The notes beneath the pieces were generated by a model. That model was given only the letters and a program-made list of their open reading frames with translations. It was not told the origin of the DNA and made no database searches. DNA of 64,000 nt from Thermogymnomonas acidicola JCM 13583 (lineage in GTDB: Archaea; Thermoplasmatota; Thermoplasmata; Thermoplasmatales; Thermoplasmataceae): positions 62,001-126,000 of the forward strand of contig NZ_BBCP01000001.1 of assembly GCF_001316105.1 (NCBI RefSeq), in the 5' to 3' direction. Shown piece after piece: positions 1 to 11,922 of this stretch. A program made the position numbers and the translations under genes. The first letter of the stretch is position 1. Each line of letters begins with the position of its first letter.

Positions 1-465
1 GTCATGTACGATGGCGTGACTGGAAGGAAGTATGTGGTCGACATCTTCACAGGCGTCATATATTACCAGAAGCTGCACCACATGGTTGCCGGGAAGTTCC
101 ACGCGAGGTCGAGGGGGCCGGTGCAGATACTCACCAGGCAGCCAACGGAGGGCCGTTCCAGGCAGGGAGGCCTCAGGTTCGGGGAGATGGAGCGCGATAC
201 CCTGATAGCGCACGGTGCGGCAATGGTGATAAAGGACCGCCTCCTGGACCAGAGCGACGGCACGATACTCTACGTGTGCGGGAACCCGAAGTGTGGCCAC
301 ATAGCCATACTGGACAGGAGGAAGGGCACCCTGAAGTGCCCGGTTTGCGAGAATACAGGCAACATACACCCCCCCATAGAGACGAGCTATGCCTTCAAGC
401 TGATGAGGGACGAGCTCGCTTCCATGGGTGTCATGATGAGGTTATCCCTGGGTGATCTCAAATGA
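1..465 (+). CDS. rpoB: RNA polymerase subunit B (Rpo2), C-terminal part; 5' end outside window
   Basis: This is the last ~154 residues of the second-largest RNA polymerase subunit, which forms one side of the active-site cleft. The reading frame is open from base 1, so the gene starts upstream of the window. The family-defining stretch '[18 protein letters not shown]' followed by '[11 protein letters not shown]' (nt ~108-200) is the switch/anchor region. A CxxC...CxxC zinc ribbon (Cys-Gly-Asn-Pro-Lys-Cys and Cys-Pro-Val-Cys, nt ~283-345) follows. The stop TGA (463-465) overlaps the ATG of rpoA1 (ATGA), so the subunits are translationally coupled. Confidence 0.97.
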   Translation, partial: VMYDGVTGRKYVVDIFTGVIYYQKLHHMVAGKFHARSRGPVQILTRQPTEGRSRQGGLRFGEMERDTLIAHGAAMVIKDRLLDQSDGTILYVCGNPKCGHIAILDRRKGTLKCPVCENTGNIHPPIETSYAFKLMRDELASMGVMMRLSLGDLK

Positions 466-3161
466 TGAGTGGTATTTCGAAGAGGATAAACAAGATACAG
501 TTTGCCCTGCTCTCACCTGAGGAGATCAGGAAGATGTCCCAGGTGAAGGTCATCACAGCCGACACATACGATGACGACGGCTACCCCCCCATTGAGAGGG
601 GCCTGATGGACCTCCACATGGGTGTCATAGAGCCGGGACTGAAGTGTGCCACCTGCTACGGACGCGTTGATGAATGCCCTGGGCACTTTGGCCACATCGA
701 ACTGGCCATGCCAGTGATACACGTGGGCTTCGTGAAGGAGATAAAGACGATCCTGGAGAGCACGTGCAAGGTGTGCGGCAGGATAAAGCTCACGGACGAC
801 GAGATCAAGATCTACAGGGAGGAGATGAGCAACCTGAACTTTGCCCAGGGTGACCCCCCCGAGGTAATAGCAATCAAGTCGAAGAAGATCACGGACCTGG
901 CATCTTCCAGGATGGTCTGCCCACACTGCGGCGCACAGCAGAGCAAGCTCATCCTGGACAAGCCAACAACGTTCAGGGAAGAGAAGGTGGGCATAAAGGT
1001 CACCCCAAAGGAGATAAGGGAGAGGCTGGAGAGGGTGCCGGACGAGGACCTCATATTCTTCGGCCTCAACCCGGAGGTGGCAAGGCCCGAGTGGATGGTC
1101 CTCACAGTGCTGCCCGTGCCGCCCATAAACGTCAGGCCCTCCATAACGCTAGAGACGGGAGAGAGGAGCGAGGACGACCTCACCCACAAACTCGTTGACA
1201 TAATAAGGATAAGCCAGAGGCTCAGGGAGAGCAGGGACAACGGGTCGCCGCAGCTCATAATAGAGGACCTCTGGGACCTTCTCCAGTTCCACGTCACGAC
1301 CTATTTCGACAACCAGACAGCAGGCATACCTCCGGCGAGGCACAGGTCAGGCAGGCCACTGAAGACGCTGGTCCAGAGGCTCAAGGGGGGGAAGGAGGGC
1401 AGGTTCAGGTCAAACCTCTCGGGCAAGAGGGTAAACTTCTCCGCACGCACGGTCATTTCCCCCCCGGAACCATTCCTCTCAATAAACGAAGTGGGTGTGC
1501 CAGAGAGGGCTGCCAGGGAGCTCACTGTGCCGCTTGTGGTGAACGCCTTCAACATTGACTATGTGCGCGAACTGGTGAAGAGGGGGCCCGAGCCCGTGGA
1601 TGAGCAGGGAAGGTACGTCACCGGCGTCAACTACATCATCAGCCAGACGGCAGGAGGATAAAGATAACTGCGCAGAACGCCGAGGAGAACAGCAAGAGGA
1701 TAGACATCGGCTGGGTCGTTGAGCGCCAGCTCACTGAAGGCGACATAGTGCTGTTCAACAGGCAGCCGTCACTCCACAGGATGTCCATGATGGGCCACAC
1801 CGTCAGGATACTGCCCGGCCACACCTTCAGGTTCAACCTGCCTGTATGCACCCCCCCGTACAACGCTGACTTTGACGGGGACGAGATGAACCTGCACATA
1901 ATTCAGAAGGAGGAGGCCAGGGCCGAGGCCAGGATCATAATGAAGGTGCAGGAGCAGATAATGTCACCCCCCCGTTTCGGCGGCCCCCCCATCATAGGCG
2001 GCATACACGACCACATAACAGCACTGTTCCTCCTCACCCACGGCAACCCCCCCAGGTTCACTGCCGAAGAGACCATGCACATGCTCTCCTACGTGGACGT
2101 CCCGGGCATGCCACAGGCAGAGATCGTGGACGGCAAGAAGTACTACAGGGGGGGTAGGGACATATTCTCGCTCATCCTGCCCAAGGACCTCAACCTGAGG
2201 TTCACGAGCAAGCTCTGCTCCTCCGCCAGGGAGAGGTGCGAGTACGAGGACGACCCTGCTGACAAGGAAGTTGTCATAGAGAACGGCAGGATGGTCCACG
2301 GCACGATAGATGAGGCTGCCATAGGCCCGTTCTCCGGCATAATCATAGACAAGATGTTCAGGAAGTACGGGCCCGAAGAGACTGCGAAGTTCATAGACAG
2401 GATGACCAGGCTCGCTGTTGGCTTCATAAGCCTGAGGGGGGGGTTCACCACTGGCATAAGCGACTACGACATACCGGAGAGCGCAGTGGCCAGGATAGAT
2501 GAGATCTCGCAGGAGGCCATAGAGAGGATAGACAGGCTGATCGATACCTACAGGCAGGGCCAGCTGCAGCCTATGCCCGGAAGGTCTGTGGAGGAGACCC
2601 TGGAACTGGAGATACTGAGCGAGACAGGCAAGGTCAGGGACGAATCGGGAAAGATAGCATCACAGTACCTTGGCCTGAGCAACCCATCTGTCATCATGGC
2701 TAGGAGCGGTGCGAGGGCCAAGATGCTCAACATATCTGAGGTGGCCGGAATGGTGGGCCAGCAGTCGGTCAGGGGGGGTGGCAGGCTCAACCGCGGCTAC
2801 TACGGCAGGACACTGCCACACTTCAGGATAGGTGATATGGGAGCCATGGCACACGGCTTCGTAAAGTCGTCATACAAGCAGGGCCTGAACCCGCTCGAGT
2901 ACTTCATGCACAGCATAGGGGGGGAAGGGAGGGCCTTGTGGATACCGCTGTGAGGACGTCAAGGAGCGGCTACATGCAGAGGAGGCTGATCAACGCCTTC
3001 GAGGACCTCAAGGTGGACGAGGCAAGGAGGGTGCAGGACACCGTGGGCGCAATGATACAGTTCAGGTACGGTGAGGACGGCGTCGATCCCACGAGAAGCG
3101 ACAGGGGGGGTTCCACCCTGGACCTAGACTACATAATCTACGACGAGGTGGAGGCGGGACA

Positions 3162-3165
<4 letters not shown>
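462..3165 (+). CDS. rpoA1: RNA polymerase subunit A' (Rpo1N), frame broken twice
   Basis: Largest-subunit N-terminal part of archaeal RNA polymerase, carrying the catalytic Mg2+ loop. The loop '[12 protein letters not shown]' is at nt 1862-1897. Zinc sites are visible near residues 62-78 (C62, C65, C72, H75/H78) and C102/C105 with C153/C156. The total length (~900 residues) fits the family. The frame shifts near 1641, where one G appears lost from an Arg-Pro codon pair, and near 2931 in a 7-G run; the three pieces join into one conserved protein, so I read these as sequence errors. Extra Gly or Pro residues at G/C runs ('LKGGKEGRF', '[13 protein letters not shown]') fall where the family is invariant without them. 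The gene overlaps rpoB and rpoA2. Confidence 0.95.
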
Positions 3166-5160
<1,995 letters not shown>

Positions 5161-5315
5161 GGCAGGCAGCAGCAAGGGTCAAAAGGTATATGAATGACAA
5201 CGCGATGCCAAAGCCTGGGTGGGACCGCACTCCACGGTCCGGTGGGGGGGTGCCAGGGCCAGCCGGATAATCCTATCTTCTCACAGGGAGGATCGGATGA
5301 GGGGGAGACGATGAT
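5161..5315 (+). promoter_or_regulatory. aIF1A upstream region with TATA-like box and strong hairpin
   Basis: No ORF fits this gap. A TATA-like AT patch (~5181-5192) is followed by a perfect 6-bp hairpin, GGACCG (5222-5227), 7-nt loop, CGGTCC (5235-5240), and a GC-rich stretch. A purine-rich GGAGGAT (~5287) precedes the GTG start at 5316. I read it as promoter plus a structured leader of the aIF1A transcript; a small RNA gene is possible but I do not recognise one. Confidence 0.35.
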
Positions 5316-5642
5316 GTGAGCAACGAGGAGCCTGAAGAGGCAATCACAAGGGTGATACTGCCCAACAAGAAGAAGGGTGAGATGTTCGGAGTAGTGGAGA
5401 AGCTGTCAGGTGCTTCGCACCTATCCGTCATGTGCGAGGACGGCTTCACCAGGACGGCAAGGATACCTGGAAAGATGAAGAAGAGGATGTGGATCAAGGA
5501 GGGTGACCTGGTCATAGTGAAGCCCTGGCAGTTCCAGAACGAGAAAGCGGACGTCGTTTACCGCTACACCCAGACCCAGGCCAACTACCTGAGCAGGAAC
5601 AACATGCTCCCCGAGGTCATCAACATATTCAAGCAGGCATGA
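5316..5642 (+). CDS. eif1A: Translation initiation factor aIF1A
   Basis: 108-residue OB-fold protein that binds the A site of the 30S subunit and helps select the initiator tRNA and start codon. The central 'RIPGKMKKRMWIKEGDLVIV' is diagnostic for eIF1A/aIF1A. GTG 5316 is chosen because it gives the normal short acidic N-terminus (SNEEPEEA). The stop (5640-5642) overlaps the ATG of rio1 (ATGA), so the two ribosome-related genes are coupled. Confidence 0.95.
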   Translation: MSNEEPEEAITRVILPNKKKGEMFGVVEKLSGASHLSVMCEDGFTRTARIPGKMKKRMWIKEGDLVIVKPWQFQNEKADVVYRYTQTQANYLSRNNMLPEVINIFKQA

Positions 5643-6403
5643 CCGACGAGGAACTTTCAGCCCTTGAGAGGCTCATAAGGGACCGGGAGTTCTGGAGAAA
5701 GTACGACCTTGACTACAAGACGGAATCGCTTGTCTTTGACAGGAGGACCCTGCAGGCCCTCTACGACCTGATGCACAGGAACTCCGTGCCATACATCGAT
5801 TTTCCAATATCCTCTGGGAAGGAGAGCGTTGTCTTCAAGGCCTACATGTCCGGGAAGCCCGTTGCCATAAAGGTCTTCAAGATGACAACGCTCAAGTTCC
5901 ACAGGATATGGGAGTACATTGAGGGGGGGGATCAGAGGTTCGCCAAGGAGAGGATCGACAGGTCTAGGTACGTTTACATATGGTGCAGGAAGGAGTACAC
6001 AAACCTTTCTGAGATGCAGAGGGCTGGGGGGGTAAGGGCGCCCAGGCCCATTGACTTCGAGAGGAACGTCATGATGATGTCATACCTGGGCACCAAGCAG
6101 AGGCCTGCGCCGCAGATCAGGAACTACGAAGGCGCCCGCGACCTATTCGGTGAGGTAGTGGAGCAGCTGGTCGCAATGTACAAGAAGGCGAAGCTGGTGC
6201 ATGCGGACCTGTCGGAGTACAACATACTCGTCCACAGGAGGAAGCCCTACTTCATAGACGTGGCGCAGGCGGTGAGGGCCACGCACCCATCCGCCGAGGA
6301 CTTCCTGAGGAGGGATGTGCACAACGTGTGCACATTCTTCAGGAAGCAGGGTGTCGACGCCGATCCGGCCGAGGTTCTCTCACAGCTCGGCATCTCTTCC
6401 TAG
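5639..6403 (+). CDS. rio1: RIO1-type serine protein kinase
   Basis: Atypical ATP-dependent kinase needed for small-subunit maturation. The protein (254 residues) has a short winged-helix-like N-terminus, then the RIO kinase fold: nucleotide-binding lysine in 'VAIKVFKM', the catalytic loop 'LVHADLSEYNILV' (Asp as catalytic base) and the metal-binding 'YFIDVAQAV' near the C-terminus. The 'STGKEA'-like ATP loop appears as 'SSGKESVVFKAY'. It lies between aIF1A and a KH-domain processing factor, the usual archaeal neighbourhood. The frame is intact despite several G runs that add glycines. Confidence 0.95.
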   Translation: MTDEELSALERLIRDREFWRKYDLDYKTESLVFDRRTLQALYDLMHRNSVPYIDFPISSGKESVVFKAYMSGKPVAIKVFKMTTLKFHRIWEYIEGGDQRFAKERIDRSRYVYIWCRKEYTNLSEMQRAGGVRAPRPIDFERNVMMMSYLGTKQRPAPQIRNYEGARDLFGEVVEQLVAMYKKAKLVHADLSEYNILVHRRKPYFIDVAQAVRATHPSAEDFLRRDVHNVCTFFRKQGVDADPAEVLSQLGISS

Positions 6404-6508
6404 GTGGTCAAAATATTAATAGCATCGTTGATTGTGGATCGTTCCCAGATCACGTTTCCCTGATGCGTTAGGGGGGGTGGTCGAAATAGGGGGGGGCAGC
6501 TGATCGTT
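6404..6508 (+). promoter_or_regulatory. AT-rich promoter before KH-domain gene
   Basis: The sequence around 6409-6421 (AAAATATTAATAG) is the only AT-rich patch in this gap and resembles an archaeal TATA element. The remaining bases hold two expanded G runs and no ORF. The true start of the following gene may lie within these runs. Confidence 0.3.
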
Positions 6509-7050
6509 GTGAAGATACCGAGGGACAGGGTGGCTGTGCTGATAGGACGGGACGGTGCGACCAAGGAGGCCATAGAGAGGGCGGGAGATGTCAGGATACA
6601 CGTTGATTCAAGGGAGGGTGAGGTGACCATTGAAGGAGGTAGCGACCCCCCCCTGAAGGCGGTGATAAGCGAGAGCGTGGTGCAGGCCATAGGGCGGGGG
6701 GGCTTCAACCCAGCAAGGCCATGTACCTGTTCAACGAGAACTGGCAGCTCATCATAATCTCCCTCAGGGAGTTCGCCAGGCCTGGCTCCAGGCGGATAGA
6801 GGAGCTCAGGGGGGGCAGGATCATAGGTAGGGAAGGGAAGACCAGGAGGATCATAGAGGAGCTGACATCCACGTTCATCTCAGTCTACGGTGACACGGTA
6901 TCGATAATCGGTGACTACATTTCCGTTCAGTACTCAAAGGAGGCTGTGGAGATGCTCATAAACGGCAGGAGGCACAGGACCGTCTACCGCTTCCTGGAGC
7001 AGAAGGTTGGCGAGCTGAAGGCCAGGAGAATAGAGGAAACTTTTGGCTGA
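6509..7050 (+). CDS. KH-domain pre-rRNA processing protein (Dim2/Krr1-like), frame broken
   Basis: Two KH domains are visible. The first begins 'VKIPRDRVAVLIGRDG' with a GxxG loop (residues ~8-16); the second contains 'GGRIIGREGKTRRIIEEL' (nt ~6810-6870). Archaeal homologues bind the 3' end of 16S rRNA and act with Rio1/Nob1. The frame changes in the 7-G run at 6695-6702; shortening it restores '...AIGRGFNPARAMYLF...'. GTG 6509 is the best start, but G-run errors just upstream leave it uncertain. A TATA-like AT patch lies near 6409-6421, so the gene may have its own promoter. Confidence 0.85.
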
Positions 7051-7090
7051 ACTCTAAAATATTATATTGTGAGAAAGCATATGGGCCTGA

Positions 7091-7173
7091 AGCGGGGGGG
7101 GTGGGGGGGGTAGTCAGGAAATCCCGACGGGCTCATAACCCGTAGATCGATGGTTCAAATCCATCCCCCGCTA
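7091..7173 (+). tRNA. Initiator tRNA-Met (anticodon CAT)
   Basis: The acceptor stem AGCGGGG pairs with CCCCGCT (7166-7172) and A7173 is the discriminator. The anticodon arm GGGCTCATAACCC (7129-7141) has three G-C pairs and anticodon CAT, the signature of initiator tRNA. The T arm contains GGTTCAAATCC. The gene measures 83 nt instead of ~76 because the two G runs in the acceptor/D region are 8 bases long, which cannot be real in a folded tRNA. It overlaps the end of the opposite-strand hemD by three bases. Confidence 0.93.
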
Positions 7174-7882
7174 TTCTCCGTAGAGTTCCTCGATCTCCTT
7201 TATGAGTCCACCTATGTCGGATTTGCCGATGGGCTCAGACGGTTCGATACCCATGGACCGGAGGGTGGCAGCGGTTGGAGGGCCTATTGCGAACACCATG
7301 GGTGTTGCACCGCACTCCCTCATGCATTCTGAGAGGGCCTGGGCCTCAAACGACGAGGTCACAAGCACACCCCCCCAGGAATTACGGATCTTCGTGCAGT
7401 CGCATGGCAGCCTTTCGACCTGTAGATGGGGATATCAAGTACCTGGAACTCGTCAGAGAGGTCGCCAACATCCCTGCCATGGTCGCTCCTGAGGAAGCAT
7501 ATCCTTGAACCGGAAGGTATCTTCTCCCTTATCTCCCTCTTTAACCCGTCGGTGTCCATCTGCCCGGTACCAAGGGGGGGCTGAGGCCAGCCTCCCTCAG
7601 GACGCTGGCAGTGGCGTTGCCTATGGCCATGGAGAGCCTCTCCCTGAGCCACCTGGCCGGCAGGTGCCTGAGTGCCAGCCTTGCACCGTACTCGCTGGTC
7701 AGCACAACCACATGCGGCCTGAAGCTCATCGCTCTCTCCATGGCAGCCTGTATGTCACCGATCGGAGAGATCCGTGTCAGCGGCACCATCACGAGGTCGA
7801 AGCGGTTGCTCGTGTACCTGAACGGCTTCTCTGCAGGCCTGGTAATGGCCAGGACCTCACGCCCATCACCCGACCCTGTACC
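7171..7882 (-). CDS. hemD: Uroporphyrinogen-III synthase (HemD), frame broken
   Basis: HemD closes hydroxymethylbilane with ring-D inversion to give uroporphyrinogen III. Recognisable segments are the N-terminal 'VLAITRPAEKPFRYTS', a central 'FRPHVVVLTSEYGARLAL', and the C-terminal 'GVLVTSSFEAQAL' followed by 'VFAIGPPTAATLRSMGIEP', typical of the family. Frame changes occur near 7566-7575 (poly-G/C), ~7430 and ~7370. No stop or start separates it from hemC upstream: the reading frame is continuous, so it may be the C-terminal half of a HemC-HemD fusion. Its product feeds the sirohaem branch encoded by 31098-32440. Confidence 0.85.
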
Positions 7883-8766
7883 GTAGCCGGGAGGTATGGA
7901 GGCAGCAATCGCACCGGATATCTCCTCAAGCTCCCCCCCGGAATCGGAAAACTTCTCCAGGAAGTGCACACTTTCGCTGGAGTGCATGGAAAAGAACCTT
8001 GCCTCCACGGTGTAGCGCCTGCCATCAGGCCTTACGAGTATACCAGCGGGGACAGAGCAGCCGAGCCTGAGCCTGCCGGAGACCTGCCGCTCGAACCTGA
8101 AGCACTCCATGGTCTCGCTATGGGAGAGCGGGGGCCAGCTCCCCCCCGGATATCTGGGAACCGGCCCTGGCCACAACCGCTATGATCCCCCCCTGGTTCG
8201 GCTGTGGGACGAATATGCTGTCGGGTAGCCTGTGCCTGACCGCATCTATCCCTAGCCTCTGCAGGCCCGCCTCCGCCAGGATGAGGCCAGAGACCTCGCC
8301 AGAGCGCATCCTGGATATCCTGGTGTCCACATTGCCCCCTCAGGTCCTGTGCGACCAGGTCTGGCCTCCAGAGCGACAGGGCCTTCTGCCTCCTTATGCT
8401 TGAGGTGCCTATCCTGGAGCCTGGCCCAAGGCCATCGATACCGCTGTCGGTGACCATGACGTCCCACCATGGCCCCCCCCTGGGCGGCGTGTGGCAGACC
8501 ACAAGGCCGGGCTCCAGGGAAGAGGGCATGTCCTTAGCGCTGTGCACTGCAATGTCCGCCTCGCCTGAGGCGACCAGGTGGTTCAGGAGCTCAACGAATA
8601 TCCCGGTCCTGGACATCTTGTGCAGCGGGGTCTTCCTGTCCACGTCTCCGTGGCTGTCAAGGCCCACTATCTCCCACTGGTGCCCCAGCTCCTCCAGGAC
8701 AGAGAGCACCTCCCTGGTCTGCTCCATGGCCAGGTTGCTCCTCCTCGTGGCCACCCTGACCCTCAC
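7880..8766 (-). CDS. hemC: Hydroxymethylbilane synthase (HemC), frame broken
   Basis: Porphobilinogen deaminase condensing four porphobilinogens. The N-terminus 'MRVRVATRRSNLAMEQT', the 'HSAKDMPSSLEPGL' motif and 'GSRIGTSSIRRQKAL' are diagnostic, as is the cofactor-binding cysteine in 'RLGCSVPAG' (dipyrromethane attachment). A frame change lies near 8332-8345 and another at the C run 8143-8149. The start at 8766 is an ATG/GTG-type codon on the minus strand. The 3' end runs directly into hemD in the same frame, so the border at 7880 is my estimate from the usual HemC length (~295 residues). Confidence 0.9.
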
Positions 8767-8840
8767 GCCCCCCCTGGTATCTGTTCCACTCTAATTAACT
8801 GTGCCCAGAGGTCAAACTGCATTAATCTGCACGCCATCAT

Positions 8841-9870
8841 GTGGCGATGCCCAGGTCCCTTGCGGTAGCGGTCAACAGGGAAAAGGCCGAGGAAACGATC
8901 AGGCTACTCGGAGGCCTGGTGGACAGGGAACTCAAAACCGTGCAGTCTGGCGAAGTGGTATACATACCAGTGAGGCGGGTCCCGGATCAATCCCTGGGCC
9001 TCAGGGTGGAGGCCGTGGACTTCCCCCGCCAGGGCCACCGCAGCCTCCCCATACATGAGGGTGGTGGAGATGCTCGGCACCGCTTCGGGCGTGCCAAGGA
9101 AGTATGTGAGGTACGGCGATGCGCTGGTCTTCAGGGAGGAGATCGGGGGGGGAGGATGTGGCGAGGGCCTACATGCAGGCAACGGGCTGCAGGAACGTGT
9201 ACGTCATGGAGGGGGGGAAGGTCAGGGGGGGGAAGAGAGGATACCGTCCGTCAGGCGCATCCTCGGTCCGGGAGGGGGGGAAACGGTGCACAGGGAGAAC
9301 GGCATAAGGTTCGTCTTCGATCCTGAGAGGGTCATGTTCTCCCCCCCTGGCAATGTGAACATAAGGGTCTGGGCATCCAGGCTCGATGCCTGGGGGGGCT
9401 GCACCGTCCTGGACATGTTCAGCGGCATAGGCTACTTCACCCTGCCAGTTGCAAAGTACGGGGATCCGGAGAGGGTGATCGCTGTGGACATAAACCCAAT
9501 GGCCCTGGATTACCTGAGAAAATCCGCAGCGGCCAGCGGCATTCGCACCGGCATTGAAACGGTGGCAAGGGACTGCAGGGAGCTGCAGGGCATAAAGGCA
9601 GACCTCATCCTGATGGGCAACTTCAAGTCTGTGGCGTACCTGCCTGCAGCACTCAGGAACATGGGTGGTGTGGCAAGGATCTTCATGCACTACCTGGTGG
9701 ACACATCCAGCCTGGGTTCGCACGCCACCATGGTGATGGGGAGGCTGAGGTCGTACGGCTTCGTGGGGGGGGAGGAACTGCACTCCGAGGTGGTCAAGTC
9801 GTTCGCGCCACACCTCTGGCACGTGGCCGCACTCTTCAGGGTGAGACGCACAACAGGCCCATTGCCCTGA
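8841..9870 (+). CDS. taw2: tRNA-Phe wyosine pathway aminocarboxypropyltransferase (Taw2-like), frame broken
   Basis: SAM-binding protein of the Trm5/TYW2 family acting on G37 of tRNA-Phe. The segment 'FDPERVMFSP-GNVNIRVW' is the substrate/SAM site, followed by the Rossmann motif 'VLDMFSGIGYFTLPVAKYG'. The later 'LILMGNFKSVAYLPAAL' resembles the TYW2 'MGY...' motif rather than the 'NLP' of Trm5 methyltransferases, hence the Taw2 assignment; Trm5a remains possible. Several G runs between 9140 and 9290 break the frame. GTG 8841 or ATG 8847 are possible starts. The gene diverges from hemC. Confidence 0.8.
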
Positions 9871-10585
9871 TGAGGGAGGGCGCCACATCGCTTATTATGC
9901 CCATGTAGCCGCTGTCCATGAACTCCATTGCCTCCCCCCCTATGCTGTTGACAGTCCAGGGTATGCACCTCTCCCTCTCCTTCCCGAGTTCCCTTGCCAG
10001 GCCGCTCTCCGGGACTAGCAGGTCGCACTCCCTCATCTCTTCCCTTACCATGTCGCCCAGGGGGGGGCTCTGGAGCGTCTGTACATCGATGTCTATTCCC
10101 GTAACGAACCGGGGGGGTACCTCTCCCTCACTTCCCTCGTCTTCCTGGGGGGGTCGAAGGATATGATCCTGCACTCCTTCACTGCCCCCCCTTCCTTCTC
10201 CACCATGGAGCACACGGCATCCACTATTCCCGGGTTCCTGTCCACGCCGTCAGGCCACAGGGTCTTGAGCTCGATGAACTTCACTATTCCCTTCAGGCCC
10301 TTCAGGGCATCCTGGAGGGACGGGATCCTGTAGGAGCCCTGGAGCTCGATGCCCCCTCACCTGAGACGAGTGCATCTCCACAATGTAGCGGTCAATGCCT
10401 GCAAGCCTCTCCGTTGAGAAGTCATGGAAGAGGAATGGAACCCCGTCCCTGGACAGCTGGACGTCAAACTCAACCGCTCCCACACCCATGCGCCTTGCTG
10501 CCTGGAAAGATTCAAGGGTGTTCTCAAGGGCCTCATGGGGGGGTGCTCCCCTGTGGCCCACAATGCAGAAACCGTCAGAAGACAC
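9836..10585 (-). CDS. Glycerophosphodiester phosphodiesterase, frame broken
   Basis: GDPD-family TIM barrel hydrolysing glycerophosphodiesters to glycerol phosphate. The catalytic 'GHRGAPPHEALENTLESF' and 'VEFDVQLSRDGVPFLFHD' (His, Glu, Asp, His metal and acid/base residues) lie near the start. Later blocks 'IELKTLW' and 'SIGGEAMEFMDSGYMGIISD' are the family's C-terminal strands. Frame changes occur in C runs near 10352, 10185, 10150 and 10108. GTG at 10585 gives the standard beginning. The 3' end overlaps the end of taw2 on the other strand by ~35 nt. Confidence 0.88.
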
Positions 10586-10685
10586 ATGGGGGGGGTATGT
10601 TTCCAGGTATTAACTTTTTCCCGATTTCGGTGCACAGTGCGGAAGGCCCCCTCCTACCATGTTGTGGGGGGGGTGCGCAGTAAAA

Positions 10686-10697
10686 AGGTATAAATAC
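10686..10697 (+). promoter_or_regulatory. TATA box of the 10723 gene
   Basis: The sequence TATAAATA (10689-10696), preceded by a purine-rich BRE-like AAAAAGG, lies about 30 nt before ATG 10723. This spacing predicts transcription starting at or very near the start codon. Confidence 0.6.
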
Positions 10698-10722
10698 GTT
10701 ATAAAGTTATGAAACCCTGCAA

Positions 10723-11057
10723 ATGAGTGGTTACAGGAATAGTAATTACAGGAACGGAAACTACAGGGGCCAGGGCTGGAGTGACAGGGGGGGCCCCCAG
10801 CAGAGGAGGGTCAAGAAGCTCGACATGTCAAGGAGCGAGGAGTTCAGCTACCTTCTCGGGAGGATAGTGGAACCCCCCCTACCTGAGAGCGTGAGGGGGG
10901 GGCCATAATGGGCGGCATATACTCCATTGCCTCCAAGAAGGGGGGGGCAAATGAGGCAAAGGAGTTCATAGTCAGGAAGAGGCAGGAGGGTGTCATAGAC
11001 AGCGAGATGGGAAAGAAGCTGATCGACCTGATATTCGACTACTCCAAGTACAGATGA
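10723..11057 (+). CDS. Small basic protein with RGG/asparagine-rich head, unknown function
   Basis: After joining across the G run at 10894-10901 the protein is ~111 residues. The first ~30 residues are rich in Tyr, Asn, Arg and Gly (repeated 'YRNGNYRG'-like units), then a compact helical domain follows ('KKLDMSRSEEFSYLLGRI', '...EAKEFIVRKRQEG', '[12 protein letters not shown]'). I do not recognise the family. The RGG-like head suggests nucleic acid binding, which is inference. The stop overlaps the ATG of the DUF357 gene (ATGA), so both are co-translated. A clear TATA box precedes it. Confidence 0.65.
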
Positions 11058-11340
11058 GCGATCTCTCGGAGCGTGTGGAGAGGTACCTGAGGCTCAAGGA
11101 GGAGGCGCTCTCCGTTCTCAGCATAGGTGTGCCTCGGGATTCGTTCCTTTACGCATTCGCTTCTGATTGCCTGGACATGGCAAGGCGCTATTTTTCCGAT
11201 GCGGAACACTTCCACTCGGTCGGTGACGACATAAACGCCTTTCCGCCATAAACTACGCCTATGGGTGGATCGATGCAGGCGTTAGGCTTGGCGTCCTAGA
11301 CGGAAAGGGCGACCACAGGCTCTTCACCCACTACCGCTAG
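11054..11340 (+). CDS. DUF357 family protein, frame broken
   Basis: Joining across a one-base loss near 11240 gives ~95 residues ending '[27 protein letters not shown]', which is the signature of the archaeal DUF357 family. The helical protein has no assigned enzyme activity; relatives occur next to ribosomal and tRNA genes in many archaea. It overlaps the preceding small basic protein and lies just before rps13, suggesting a housekeeping, RNA-related role (inference). Confidence 0.7.
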
Positions 11341-11401
11341 CGAGTGAAAGTATATTATTTCAGGTCGTAATATCGGTTAACTTACGTTCAGGGCTGATCA
11401 G

Positions 11402-11913
11402 ATGGCTGGAAAGAACAATCCTAAGGGTAACCAACCGGCGCAGGCCGATAAGAAAAAGGCAGAGGAGAAGGAGAACTTCCAGTATATTGTGAGGATAGCT
11501 AACCGGGACCTCGATGGCGAGAAGAAGGTCTACTTGGCACTGGCTGACCTGAAGGGTATAGGCCAGAGGCTCGGGATAATGATATGCAGGCACCTCGGCA
11601 TAGACGAGGATGCAAGATCGGTGAGCTGCCGGAGGAGACCGTGGACAGGCTCAGGGAGTATGTGGAATCAAAGGAATACGAGGGCATGCCTGTGTGGGCA
11701 CTGAACCACAGGAAGGAAATCGTAACGGGCCTGGACCTTAACCTGGTATCGAACGACCTGGAGGTGCAGGTCAACGATGACATCAACCTGATGAAGAAGA
11801 TGCGTTCATACAAGGGCATAAGGCATGAACAGGGCAAGAAGGTCAGGGGACAGAGGACAAGGTCCAATGGCAGGAAGGGCCTTGCAATCGGTGTCATAAG
11901 GAAGAAGGACTGA
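11402..11913 (+). CDS. rps13: 30S ribosomal protein S13, frame broken
   Basis: S13 contacts the P-site tRNA and 50S subunit at the small-subunit head. A lysine/glutamine-rich archaeal N-terminal tail (residues 1-27) precedes the conserved core 'YIVRIANRDLDGEKKVYLAL' and the helix-two-turn-helix 'DLKGIGQRLG'. The C-terminal 'YKGIRHEQGKKVRGQRTRSN' is diagnostic. The frame breaks near 11612, where one A seems missing from an AAA (Ala-Lys-Ile-Gly). It is the first gene of the rps13-rps4-rps11-rpoD operon; an AT-rich TATA-like patch is at ~11348-11360. Confidence 0.95.
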
Positions 11914-11922
11914 GGTGGTTCA

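Noticed and set aside
5200-5300. A tRNA gene in the aIF1A leader
   Set aside because: The hairpin is not accompanied by acceptor, D or T arms, and no TTCRANNC T-loop is present.
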